59,289 nt of DNA from an uncultured Pirellula sp. (lineage in GTDB: Bacteria > Planctomycetota > Planctomycetia > Pirellulales > Pirellulaceae): contig CAIYZV010000198.1 in assembly GCA_903930765.1 (NCBI GenBank), positions 1 through 59,289 of the forward strand, written 5' to 3'. A model generated the notes under the pieces. The model had not been told where the DNA came from. It searched no databases and saw only the letters and a program-made list of their open reading frames with translations. The translations under genes were made by a program, and so were the position numbers. How positions within the stretch are numbered: position 1 is the stretch's first letter; every line of letters starts with the position of its first letter. Below, piece by piece: positions 36,946 to 45,096 of this stretch.

Positions 36946-37932
36946 ATGCAAAACCATCCTACACCCAGCAGTCTTTCAGCCGCACCGTTGGAGAATCTTC
37001 GGCTTCGAGCGGATCTCGCCCGACGATTGCGGGCTTTCTTCGATTCCAGGGGCTTCACGGAAGTCCATACACCGATTCTTTCAACACGGTCTATTATCGA
37101 TCGGCACCTCGATCCTATCCGCGTGCCGGGGAAACATGTTGGATTTCCTGGAGTGGATGGAGATTGGTATTTGCAGACATCGCCAGAACAATCGATGAAA
37201 CGATTGCTCGCGTCTGGGATCGGTAGCATCTACCAGTTGGGTCCAGTTTTCCGCGCCGGTGAATTGGGGCAATTCCACAATCCGGAGTTCACGATGGCGG
37301 AGTGGTACGATCTCGACGCTGGGTTCGAACAAGGCTTGTCGCTCCTCGATCAACTCTGCGGATGTTTGCTCGAAACTCCTACCGCTCATCGCCAACGTTT
37401 TCCGGATGCATTTCGGGACACCACGGGCTTGGAGTTATTCGAGACCGATGCGAGCCAACTGGGCGTCTGGTGCTTGGAAAATGCTTTGGTCGATTCTGCG
37501 GATTGGACGAGTGACTGGGACGAATGGGTCAATTTGATTTTCTCGATGCGGGTCCAGCCGAGATTGGGCCTGGATCGCCCGGTGCTCATCACGCATTTCC
37601 CCGCGTCCCAAGCGGCCTTGGCAAAACTGGATCGGGAAGATCCTCGCACTGCGGAGCGGTATGAACTGTTTTACCGCGGTGTTGAGTTGGCCAATGGCTA
37701 CCATGAATTGCTCGATGGCGACATCCTCCGACAGCGAGCCGAGCTAGCAGCCCAGCAGCGATTGCTCGATGGCAAATTTGCGATCCCGGTCGATAACCCG
37801 TTGTTGGACGCAATGGCGGTTGGCATACCGGCATCGTGCGGCTGTGCCTTGGGATTCGACCGGGTGGTCATGTTGGCGTGTGGCGCGGAACGACTTGATC
37901 AAGTAGTCGCGTTTACGGCCGACCGAGCGTAA
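36946..37932 (+). CDS. epmA: EF-P lysine ligase EpmA (GenX/PoxA)
   Basis: A class II lysyl-tRNA-synthetase paralogue that attaches beta-lysine to elongation factor P. The 328-residue protein has no anticodon-binding domain. Seen are RLRAFFDSRGFTEVHTPIL near 18-36, YLQTSPEQSMKRLLASG near 77-93 (motif 2 region), FRAGELGQFHNPEFTMAEWY near 104-123, GVELANGYHELLD and GCALGFDRVVML near the end (motif 3). The ATG at 36946 has ggagg about 12 bases upstream and is preferred to a TTG at 36910. No epmB or efp lies in the window, so partners must be elsewhere. Confidence 0.9.
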   Translation: MQNHPTPSSLSAAPLENLRLRADLARRLRAFFDSRGFTEVHTPILSTRSIIDRHLDPIRVPGKHVGFPGVDGDWYLQTSPEQSMKRLLASGIGSIYQLGPVFRAGELGQFHNPEFTMAEWYDLDAGFEQGLSLLDQLCGCLLETPTAHRQRFPDAFRDTTGLELFETDASQLGVWCLENALVDSADWTSDWDEWVNLIFSMRVQPRLGLDRPVLITHFPASQAALAKLDREDPRTAERYELFYRGVELANGYHELLDGDILRQRAELAAQQRLLDGKFAIPVDNPLLDAMAVGIPASCGCALGFDRVVMLACGAERLDQVVAFTADRA

Positions 37933-37946
37933 CGTGTCAGCGTCCG

Positions 37947-37982
37947 TCGGTATTAAATCGCCCATCGGTATTAAATCGCCCA
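37947..37982. repeat. 18-base perfect tandem duplication
   Basis: tcggtattaaatcgccca occurs at 37947-37964 and 37965-37982, then a decayed tcggttttagtacgcg. It lies in the gap between convergent epmA and the sigma factor gene. Confidence 0.95.
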
Positions 37983-38070
37983 TCGGTTTTAGTACGCGAA
38001 AGCCATCGATCAAAGCTATTGGGAAAAGCTAGTCATGGAGTAGATGCTCGCAGTCGATGCTCGAACTGCA

Positions 38071-38712
38071 TCAACCCTCGAGCAACTCCGGGAAATTCTC
38101 TTGGAGCGCGTGGCGCGCGATCAAATTGCGGGTGCGAGTCACGAAGTCGGATTTGTAGTTTGCGACTTGTTGCTCGCTCAAATTCAACGCAAGCGAGACA
38201 TCCTTGTTACTTGCACCGGCGACGAAGAGCAACTCAATGCACTGAAGTTTTTGATAATCGGATTTCGATTTCCACTTGGATATCTGATCTGCGATGGCAA
38301 TCGCGAGGGCTTCTTCTTCGAGATCTCGCCGTTCCACGGATCGGGCGAGACTGCTCGCTGCCCGGCCTTTCGAGGGAACATTTTGAGCCGCATCGCTCGA
38401 TCCTTCCCGAGCTACCCATTGGGTGGTATGTCGGCGTCCTTCGCGTCTCAAGTGGTCGGTTAATTTGTAGGCTGCGATCGAGAACAAGTAGCTTTCTAGA
38501 GGCCGCGATGCATCGTAGTTGGGAATGCTGTTGAGAAACCCAATAAAGGTCTCTTGGACGATATCTTCCGCATGCGATCGATCGACCAATCGTGTTCCGA
38601 CATAAGCCAACAGTCGGCCTTCGAAGCGCTCGATGAACTGCTGCCATGCGTGAGCGTCACCGGTACGAATACCTTCGATGAGCAGAGTGTCTAAGTTCGT
38701 TTCGTTCATCAT
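38071..38712 (-). CDS. ECF-type sigma factor, planctomycete group
   Basis: A 213-residue sigma factor. Region 2 (about 20-90) has HAWQQFIERFEGRLLAYVG, SHAEDIVQETFIGFLNS and SYLFSIAAYKLTDHLRR; region 4 (about 140-195) has ECIELLFVAGASNKDVSLAL-like helices with SEQQVANYKSDFVTRTR as the DNA-reading helix. A spacer of about 45 residues separates them. There is no anti-sigma gene directly attached; instead it follows a membrane protein gene and a Ser/Thr kinase, so it may be controlled by phosphorylation, as proposed for sigma factors linked to STPKs (inference). Confidence 0.88.
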   Translation of the reverse strand: MMNETNLDTLLIEGIRTGDAHAWQQFIERFEGRLLAYVGTRLVDRSHAEDIVQETFIGFLNSIPNYDASRPLESYLFSIAAYKLTDHLRREGRRHTTQWVAREGSSDAAQNVPSKGRAASSLARSVERRDLEEEALAIAIADQISKWKSKSDYQKLQCIELLFVAGASNKDVSLALNLSEQQVANYKSDFVTRTRNLIARHALQENFPELLEG

Positions 38713-38781
38713 TTATTGCAGCGATGATTGTTCAAGCGATGGTTCTTTTGATTCTTAAACCCAGTGTTAAGCGTAGTTAAT

Positions 38782-39885
38782 TCACACTCGACGGTTCTCG
38801 CGTTCAGCGAAAAAGCCCACAATAAGAGAAAATGCTGCGATGAATGGAACGATAGAAATCGTGGTGAACACAACCATTACGGCTCGCTCTTCACCTACAA
38901 ATTGGCGTTCCCAATGCTTGAGGAAAGACAACTGCTGTTGGTCGATATCCAGTAAAACCCATAGCTGGTGGTAAGTTCCACTCGGCCGTTCCTGGACGTT
39001 GTCGAATTCGGATCTCGCCAAAAAATGTTCGCGGATATAAGCTTCGGTGAGGGCACCTTCGGGCCACGTTGTGCTCATTTCGCCGAACCCGTTTTGAACG
39101 AGAATGGTTCGAACTTCTTCTAGTAATCGTTGGTCGATATCCTTCCGGCATTCTTCGAGAGACTCAAAGAGCGAGCTAGCGATCGGAACTCTCAATCGGT
39201 TTTTTGAGATCACCCGTTCTCGAACCCAGGACGGAGCATTTTCCCCAACAAGTGGCTTATTGAACGCATAGTCATCGGTTTGGCTACCCTCGGATGTATC
39301 ACCGGACCTTGGTGCGCCGCTAGCGCTGCTGAGGATTTGGAATGCGCCGCTGTTCGGTTCCGAGACTTCGGCTTGCTTGCGTCCAAAACCGCCAATTTTC
39401 CCGGTAGGAGCTTTCGGGATGCTGGGGATGTTTTTCTTTTCAGACGTGTTGTCCGAATTGCTGGGATCCAGTGCTGGACTTAATTCCGAGAAGGCTTCTC
39501 GCACTGCTTGTTTAAGTTCTCGTTCGATTTCCTCTTGGGATGCGGACGGATCCATCTTTTTCGACATCGAATCCAATTTGTCGGTGACTCGTTGCATCGA
39601 TTTTGAGAGCCAGTCGAGGGAACGTTGAGCCGACTCGTAAGCGTTCCCCTCCGACTCCCGTTCTGATGGAGCTTCCTCTAATTGGGAGGCTGACTTAGGT
39701 GATTCGTTTGCAACCGCATCCGTGGTTGTCGGTGGGTCTTGACGGAATCCAAGAGACTGTCCTGCCAATACGCTGCAGATCGCGATCCCACAAAGTACAG
39801 CGTGGGGCGAGAGCCATTCCATCGCTAGGGCTCGAAGGATGGAATAGCCTGAGTTCGAATCATCGTTGCGAAGCGGTGTATGCAT
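38782..39885 (-). CDS. Membrane protein with two anchors, unknown function
   Basis: A 367-residue protein with hydrophobic segments near 28-46 (VLCGIAICSVLAGQSLGF) and at the C-terminus near 340-360 (VMVVFTTISIVPFIAAFSLIVGFF). Between them lie a Ser/Glu-rich linker, a probable coiled coil (RSLDWLSKSMQRVTDKLDSM...EEIERELKQAVREAF) and a folded part containing LFESLEECRKDIDQRLLEEVRTI and WVLLDIDQQQLSFL. No family recognised. It lies 38 bases after the kinase and 69 before the sigma gene, on the same strand. Confidence 0.6.
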   Translation of the reverse strand: MHTPLRNDDSNSGYSILRALAMEWLSPHAVLCGIAICSVLAGQSLGFRQDPPTTTDAVANESPKSASQLEEAPSERESEGNAYESAQRSLDWLSKSMQRVTDKLDSMSKKMDPSASQEEIERELKQAVREAFSELSPALDPSNSDNTSEKKNIPSIPKAPTGKIGGFGRKQAEVSEPNSGAFQILSSASGAPRSGDTSEGSQTDDYAFNKPLVGENAPSWVRERVISKNRLRVPIASSLFESLEECRKDIDQRLLEEVRTILVQNGFGEMSTTWPEGALTEAYIREHFLARSEFDNVQERPSGTYHQLWVLLDIDQQQLSFLKHWERQFVGEERAVMVVFTTISIVPFIAAFSLIVGFFAERENRRV

Positions 39886-39923
39886 AGGGCTATTGAGGGC
39901 TCTTGGTTTGATGATTGATCGGA

Positions 39924-42260
39924 TTAAGAGAGATTTGTTTCAGGGATGCGGGTTGAATCAATCCACGGAGAAGCGAGTTGAACGACGAAGGATGTGGTTC
40001 CTGCCAGGATGAAACACCAGGGGGTTGGGAAGTAGAATATGCCTTGGATCAACGCAGCGACCAGAACGCTCCAAAGGATGGTCAAGATCGAGAATCGCTT
40101 TCGCCTCAGGATGTCCGATTGACGCCACCATCGAACCGCCCAGAACAAGGTTGCAAAGTAGGCCATGTGCCCTGCCAGCAGCGGGAATCCAGCTTCGTCG
40201 TAAAATCCCCGCCATCGCTGACTGAGCTGCTTGTCGTCGAGCGAAACATCGATGGGAGAGCTGCTCATAATATCCGCCCAAGGGACCAGTAAGTATTCGC
40301 TCAATTGGTAACTCAGGGTCCCCAGAATCAAGCCGGCCACCATAAGTACAAATCGGAAAGCGATCGAATCCTCATCGCGCATTTCCCAGCGTCGGCTGAG
40401 TGTGAGGATGGCCCAGCTGCTGGCGGTGGTCATGATTGCGAGCCAAGCAACAGCAGCCACGTTAATGTTCTCTCGGAACGCTGGGTGGGAGTACGCCAGT
40501 ACTCCAGCTACGATCGCGAGAGTGGATGCAATGAACCCTGAAAACGTGATCGATCTGGTGGTCGCGTGCAGGGACGTCCAGAAGCCCCTTGTTCGAAGAT
40601 TCGCGCGCTGGGTATCCTGCCACCGCCGCCAAGATTCCTTGCTCGTGGATGGTTTAACATAAGCGACAGGTTGGCTTGATTTTGCTCCAACGCCTGTCGA
40701 TGGGGTCCGAGAATCCGCTTCTTTGGTTTCGTAGTGGACCGTTTCTTGGAGTCCCACTGCCGGTCTTAATTTGGGGACAGCTCTCGCGGGTTTCTGGCCA
40801 TTTCGCTGGGTGTGGGATATCGAGGCTGGGATCGGTTCATTTCCGAAAACGAACCAAGTTACGTACCAGCCCAAATAGACAGCCAGCATTGGCAATGCGA
40901 GCGGTACCAGCCAAGATGCGTTGACCAAAGCCACGATGATGATGCAAACGTAAGCGATATCTCGACCGGATTTCGAGAGGGCTTGCAAGCGATCCAGGAG
41001 ATCTTTTTTAGCGTAAATGACCGCTTTGCCGATGGGCTCTTTAGCCAACAAGGCCTGATGTTGTTCCCAGCTGAGCAACAGGAGCTTTTCGAAGCGGTAC
41101 CAATATCCTGTTTTTTGGGGGGCCGTGACGTCTTCTCTGCGTTCGACACTGGAATACTCAGGATCGGCGTCGGCGACCTCGCCTGACGCATTCACATAGA
41201 CTGGTCGAGGTGTTGCGGCATGCGTCGATGAACTCGCGCGTTCGACCGACGCATTTGGCTGTGTGCTCATTCGTTTCGAGGCCAGGCCGGTAACATCGAG
41301 GTCATAACCTAGTGCGCTCAGCAGTTCGCGAGCATCGCGAAAACGCAATGTAGGGTTTTTGGCAAGTGCTCTCTGGATGATGTTCGCGAAGGGCTCAGGA
41401 ACATCTCGAAGATCGGGATCTGCGGTAAGGTGTTTCAGGATGATCTCTTGGGTGCTCTCACCGTCGAAGGGAACGTTTCCCGTGAGCATTTCAAAGAGGA
41501 TGATCCCTAAGGAGTAAACGTCGATTTCCTTTCCGTATTCACCTTTGCCGATCTCAGGAGCCATGTAGTGGAAGGTGCCGACACTTTCCGTTTGACCACC
41601 TCGCCTTGATGCACTGATGTATTTGGAAAGTCCGTAGTCCCCGATTTTTGCAAAGCTGCTATCGATGAAAATATTGGCAGGTTTAAGGTCTCGATGCACG
41701 ATGCCTTGATCGTGCAAGTAAGTAACCCCTGCGCAGATTTGAGCGAAGAGCGGGAGAGCTCGATCGGAAGGCATCCCGTTCGGGAAGCCATCGAGGGTTT
41801 CTCGCAAGGACTCCCCTTCGATGAACTCCATCACGATCCAGCCTTGCTGGTCTTTATCAAAACGGATGTCGTAGATGGCGACCAGATTGGGGTGACGCAA
41901 ATTTAAACAGTGCCGGACGCCGCGCATTTCGACGTCCATGTTCTTCTGAATCCGCTTCAAAGCGACTTCTTTTCCAGAATCGCTTTCCGCGAAGTACACC
42001 TCACCGAACCCGCCGATTCCGACCCCGCGCATGATGGTGTAGCCGTCCAACGGGCTATCGCCGCTTGCGTATTGAAATTTCATTGGGGCACCAAAAGCAT
42101 CAGTCGGTTTGGGACGCGTTGAAAAGGACTTGTTGTCGAATAAGTTTTGATGCGTTTTTTTGAATTGGTTTAGCAACTCACCGGAAGCATCGGGGGTGTT
42201 TTTGCCAGTCTCGTTCCGAGTCCCTTTTGAAGGAGGTGGACGCTTGAGGATATTGAACAT
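39924..42260 (-). CDS. Membrane Ser/Thr protein kinase
   Basis: A 778-residue Hanks-type kinase. The catalytic domain covers about 72-335: GIGGFGEVYF at 81-90, Lys102 in VALKRI, HRDLKPAN at 189-196, DYG at 208-210 (DFG in most kinases), GTFHYMAPE and DVYSLGIILFEMLTGNVPF. After a linker, about seven or eight membrane helices follow in two groups (near 435-480 and 590-770), which is unusual since most bacterial STPKs have one helix. Neighbours are a FHA-like protein upstream and a membrane protein and sigma factor downstream, making a likely phosphorylation-signalling group. Confidence 0.92.
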   Translation of the reverse strand: MFNILKRPPPSKGTRNETGKNTPDASGELLNQFKKTHQNLFDNKSFSTRPKPTDAFGAPMKFQYASGDSPLDGYTIMRGVGIGGFGEVYFAESDSGKEVALKRIQKNMDVEMRGVRHCLNLRHPNLVAIYDIRFDKDQQGWIVMEFIEGESLRETLDGFPNGMPSDRALPLFAQICAGVTYLHDQGIVHRDLKPANIFIDSSFAKIGDYGLSKYISASRRGGQTESVGTFHYMAPEIGKGEYGKEIDVYSLGIILFEMLTGNVPFDGESTQEIILKHLTADPDLRDVPEPFANIIQRALAKNPTLRFRDARELLSALGYDLDVTGLASKRMSTQPNASVERASSSTHAATPRPVYVNASGEVADADPEYSSVERREDVTAPQKTGYWYRFEKLLLLSWEQHQALLAKEPIGKAVIYAKKDLLDRLQALSKSGRDIAYVCIIIVALVNASWLVPLALPMLAVYLGWYVTWFVFGNEPIPASISHTQRNGQKPARAVPKLRPAVGLQETVHYETKEADSRTPSTGVGAKSSQPVAYVKPSTSKESWRRWQDTQRANLRTRGFWTSLHATTRSITFSGFIASTLAIVAGVLAYSHPAFRENINVAAVAWLAIMTTASSWAILTLSRRWEMRDEDSIAFRFVLMVAGLILGTLSYQLSEYLLVPWADIMSSSPIDVSLDDKQLSQRWRGFYDEAGFPLLAGHMAYFATLFWAVRWWRQSDILRRKRFSILTILWSVLVAALIQGIFYFPTPWCFILAGTTSFVVQLASPWIDSTRIPETNLS

Positions 42261-42360
42261 GTCTCGCAGGTCGCTCCGTAGTAAGTTTATTGTGGCTGAT
42301 ATCGAGGGAGTGTCGAGTTGTCCCGTGTTAATTTGCTTGCGCTTATCTCCATGCCCAAGC

Positions 42361-42400
42361 GTTTTCGTCAGGGTTTTCGTGAGGGTTTTCTTGGGGGGGG
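42361..42400. repeat. 12-base tandem duplication
   Basis: gggttttcgtga is followed by gggttttcttgg, with a looser third copy (gttttcgtca) just before, in the gap upstream of the kinase gene. Confidence 0.6.
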
Positions 42401-42505
42401 AGAGGACGTCCCCCGTGGCGAATTGACCTCAGGTTTATCAAGCTCTTCGTTGTGGGCCGGGAAAGCTTGGGAAAAAATGACCTTGGATCCTCCCACCGGC
42501 GCTTG

Positions 42506-43153
42506 TTAGCGGGTGGCGAGAGTCATTGAAAAGTCATCCCCGTGGACCCTTTGGCCCAAGGGAATAGGGAACGGGGCGCCAATCGGCTCTGGATTGTTCC
42601 CGATAAAGACAGGCGAGCTGCTCAAGACTCGGACCATCCAGTCGTCTTGGTGCCTGAAAAGGACGATTTTGGCCCCCCAGTTCGGGCAGTGGACATGGGA
42701 TGATGGATCCGACCCTAAAATGCATGATTCACCGAGAAGCAATGCGCCGGACAAGCTTGTTTGCCAGCGGTGCTGGCTGGCGATTTCAAGCCTACCTGTG
42801 CCGCTCAGCTTGGTCGGGCGTTTGTAGCGGAGCAGAAGACGGTTCCCAAAATCTAAAAGATCACCGTCGGCGAGTAGTGTGGCCCGTTCGATTTGGGCCC
42901 CGCGGATAGAAACCGATTGGAAGGGCTGGATCCAATGACCATCGCCGGAGCGCCGAAAGATAGCGGCGCGCCGGCTTAGATCACCTCGTATGGCGAGATC
43001 AACCTCGTTGCTCGGGAACGACTGCCCCAACGAGATTTCGCTAGCATCGCACATCGCAAAGCCACCCACGCCGTCGATCCATAGGATTTTGGGTTTGTGC
43101 ATCATGCGGTCTGGCTTGGGAGGTACGATCCGACGACTGAAAGAACTCAGCAT
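42506..43153 (-). CDS. FHA-like domain protein
   Basis: A 215-residue soluble protein of two beta-rich modules that look like FHA domains: first VDLAIRGDLSRRAAIFRRSGDGHWI...TLLADGDLLDFG, then CILGSDPSSHVHCPNWGAKIVLFRHQDDWMVRVLSS. The pattern of LGSDPSSHV (GR-x-S-H like), a charged strand and a DGD turn followed by hydrophobic strands is that of FHA, but similarity is modest and the phosphothreonine-binding Arg/Ser pair is only partly matched. FHA domains bind phosphothreonine, fitting its place 245 bases before the kinase. Start ATG 43153 has ggaaagga eight bases upstream. Confidence 0.55.
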   Translation of the reverse strand: MLSSFSRRIVPPKPDRMMHKPKILWIDGVGGFAMCDASEISLGQSFPSNEVDLAIRGDLSRRAAIFRRSGDGHWIQPFQSVSIRGAQIERATLLADGDLLDFGNRLLLRYKRPTKLSGTGRLEIASQHRWQTSLSGALLLGESCILGSDPSSHVHCPNWGAKIVLFRHQDDWMVRVLSSSPVFIGNNPEPIGAPFPIPLGQRVHGDDFSMTLATR

Positions 43154-43194
43154 AATGTAAATCCTTTCCGTCGATTTTGCATCTCCATGCATCG

Positions 43195-43227
43195 TTAGGC
43201 AACGATTAGGCAACAATTAGGCAACGG
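43195..43227. repeat. 11-base tandem array, three copies
   Basis: ttaggcaacga (43195), ttaggcaacaa (43206) and ttaggcaacgg (43217), directly upstream of the FHA-like gene in the 127-base gap. Confidence 0.93.
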
Positions 43228-43280
43228 ACATCGGCGTTTGTGATCGGCCGAAACGATTGCCTGGAGTTGGAACCCGTTCT

Positions 43281-44123
43281 TTAAGGTTGGGTTGCCAGCG
43301 AGCCCATATCGTCGATTTCAGCCAACCGATTCAAATCTCGGCTCGAGCCATTTTGGGCAGGTGCTGCGAAGTACTCGGAGATTTGATCGACGATACTTTC
43401 CGATTCCAAATCGTCACCGACCGGAACCGAGCCTACTTCGTCGAAGCACTGCACCAATTTTTCTGCAACATCGATGCGAGTTGAGATCTCATCGAGGACT
43501 TGGCGAACACCGGACAGGGCGCTGTCATTGACGGCGAACTGACTGCCGGTTTGTGCGACTTCGACCATGGTCAACCGAGCTTGTAAATTCTCGACTTGGA
43601 CCTCGAGTTCGCGTTTCGCGGAAAGCATTTCATCGAGTTTGCGACGCGCGGCAACCAAGTTCCTTTCGCGGGCCTCGAGGATCTTTTCCAGTTTGCTGGA
43701 GGTAGCCTCCAACGCTTGATGATGTTTGAACCTGTCCGACAAATCCTTGCGGACGTGCTCGATATCGTATTTCTTACCTTTGTACGTAACGAACTTGGCT
43801 CCGCTCTGGACGTCGTCTTTCAGCTTCAGGATGCTGTCCTTCGACTTGTTGATGGACGATTGCTTTCCGGACACCTCACGCTGCAGCTTGGCCACTTCGA
43901 CCTCCTCGCGGGCGATCAGCTTCAGGTTATCGGCGATCTCTGGTTTCAGGTCTGCGATCATGTCGCGGGCCCGCTTGATCTCGACTTCGATCGGGATTTG
44001 TTCCTTGATCGAGTCGCGTACGCTGTGATAGCCGGTCTTGACGTAACTGTAAGCGGAGGTACCTGCGAGCAATGCTCCGCCTCCTAGTAACAGCGTTGAA
44101 CCTAACAGAAATTTCTTGAGCAT
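43281..44123 (-). CDS. Coiled-coil membrane-anchored or secreted protein
   Basis: A 280-residue protein. Residues 1-24 (KKFLLGSTLLLGGGALLAGTSA) are a signal peptide or anchor. Residues about 45-205 are a long, nearly continuous coiled coil rich in Glu, Lys, Leu and Ala, broken by a short glycine-bearing turn (FVTYKGKKYDIE) at about 120. The tail is acidic and disordered. Resembles phage-shock or structural helical proteins only in general shape. ATG at 44123 has aggggt 9 bases upstream. First of five same-strand genes ending with the ECF sigma factor; no function can be named. Confidence 0.65.
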   Translation of the reverse strand: MLKKFLLGSTLLLGGGALLAGTSAYSYVKTGYHSVRDSIKEQIPIEVEIKRARDMIADLKPEIADNLKLIAREEVEVAKLQREVSGKQSSINKSKDSILKLKDDVQSGAKFVTYKGKKYDIEHVRKDLSDRFKHHQALEATSSKLEKILEARERNLVAARRKLDEMLSAKRELEVQVENLQARLTMVEVAQTGSQFAVNDSALSGVRQVLDEISTRIDVAEKLVQCFDEVGSVPVGDDLESESIVDQISEYFAAPAQNGSSRDLNRLAEIDDMGSLATQP

Positions 44124-44642
44124 GGCATGAACCCCTAAACAATGTTTTCCGAAGCGGTGAACCGTGAACGATGAACGGAGGTCGAGGGGCCGTGACTGGG
44201 CCGCCGACATAAGGTGATTCGACCCACCCCGACGAATCTTGACCTTTATGGAAAAAAGCAGCGGAGGAATTTTTTGAAGGACGTTTTTTGAGTGGGCTCG
44301 CTTTTTCCGAAGCCAAAAGCTTGAAAATAGCGGGGTGGCTGGCTGGTTCGTGGGTGGAGGAACCGTTTACCACTTGCGAGGCGGGAATAATTCGGGATGA
44401 TCCCATTTTCCTCGGGGATACTGGACCGTATTCTTGAAGACCTCACGGCCCTCCGTTTGGGACATGTTTGGCCAAAAAGGGGGCGTCAGCGGAAGGTTAT
44501 TCAGCCCACGGCATCGAAGTGCTCCAAACCTGGAACTTCGGTCCGTCGCTGCGACATCGCTGGTTTTTGAGGATGGTTCATTCGAAGGTTGGTTCGAGGT
44601 TCGTTGGTTCGAAAACGCAGGAATGGAAGGTCGGAAGCCAAA
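44124..44642. other. Divergent intergenic region
   Basis: 519 bases between the leftward coiled-coil gene and the rightward acidic-protein gene. Several T-rich and A-rich runs occur near 44250-44320 but I find no stem-loop and no gene. A frame of about 80 residues on the minus strand (43927-44406) overlaps the coiled-coil gene and has no domain character. Confidence 0.4.
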
Positions 44643-45017
44643 ATGACGCAACTCATTGCCACGGATCCAAAAAGCCCAGAAACGGAAGACTGGTTCGAAG
44701 CAGCCCTCATGACTGCGTCTGCGATGCCTCGTGCCGTCCGAAACTCTTGGGGAGACGACGAAGACGCCGAAGACGAGGTTCCCGAGGAAGATGATGAGTC
44801 GGAAGAGGACGACGATCCCGATCCGTTTGAGGATTTCGACGAAGATGATTTCGATGACGACTTCGACGACGACTTTGAGGAAGAGCTCGAGGACGAGTAT
44901 GAAATCGAACCAGCAGACGATGGCATGCTCGAAGGTCACCCCGATGCAGAAGACATCGATGCTGGGGAAATCGAGGAAGACGCGGTACCACCTGCCGAAT
45001 TCACCGAAGAGGAATAG
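44643..45017 (+). CDS. Very acidic low-complexity protein
   Basis: A 124-residue soluble protein. Residues 1-35 are ordinary (LIATDPKSPETEDWFEAALM), after which almost all is Asp and Glu, with Phe and Pro spaced in runs such as FEDFDEDDFDDDFDDDF. Nearly half of all residues are acidic. No family can be named; acidic tails of this kind bind basic partners or chelate cations. The start at 44643 is preferred to a longer frame at 44589. It precedes ileS by 79 bases, so may be cotranscribed. The opposite strand has a longer open frame over the same region, which is a by-product of the repetitive acidic codons. Confidence 0.65.
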   Translation: MTQLIATDPKSPETEDWFEAALMTASAMPRAVRNSWGDDEDAEDEVPEEDDESEEDDDPDPFEDFDEDDFDDDFDDDFEEELEDEYEIEPADDGMLEGHPDAEDIDAGEIEEDAVPPAEFTEEE

Positions 45018-45096
45018 TCGTCGCCGAGGAGTTTTCGCAGACGAGGGAATGATACCGAAGAGGAATAACGCTGGCGAATAGGCTGTCGATTGAATT

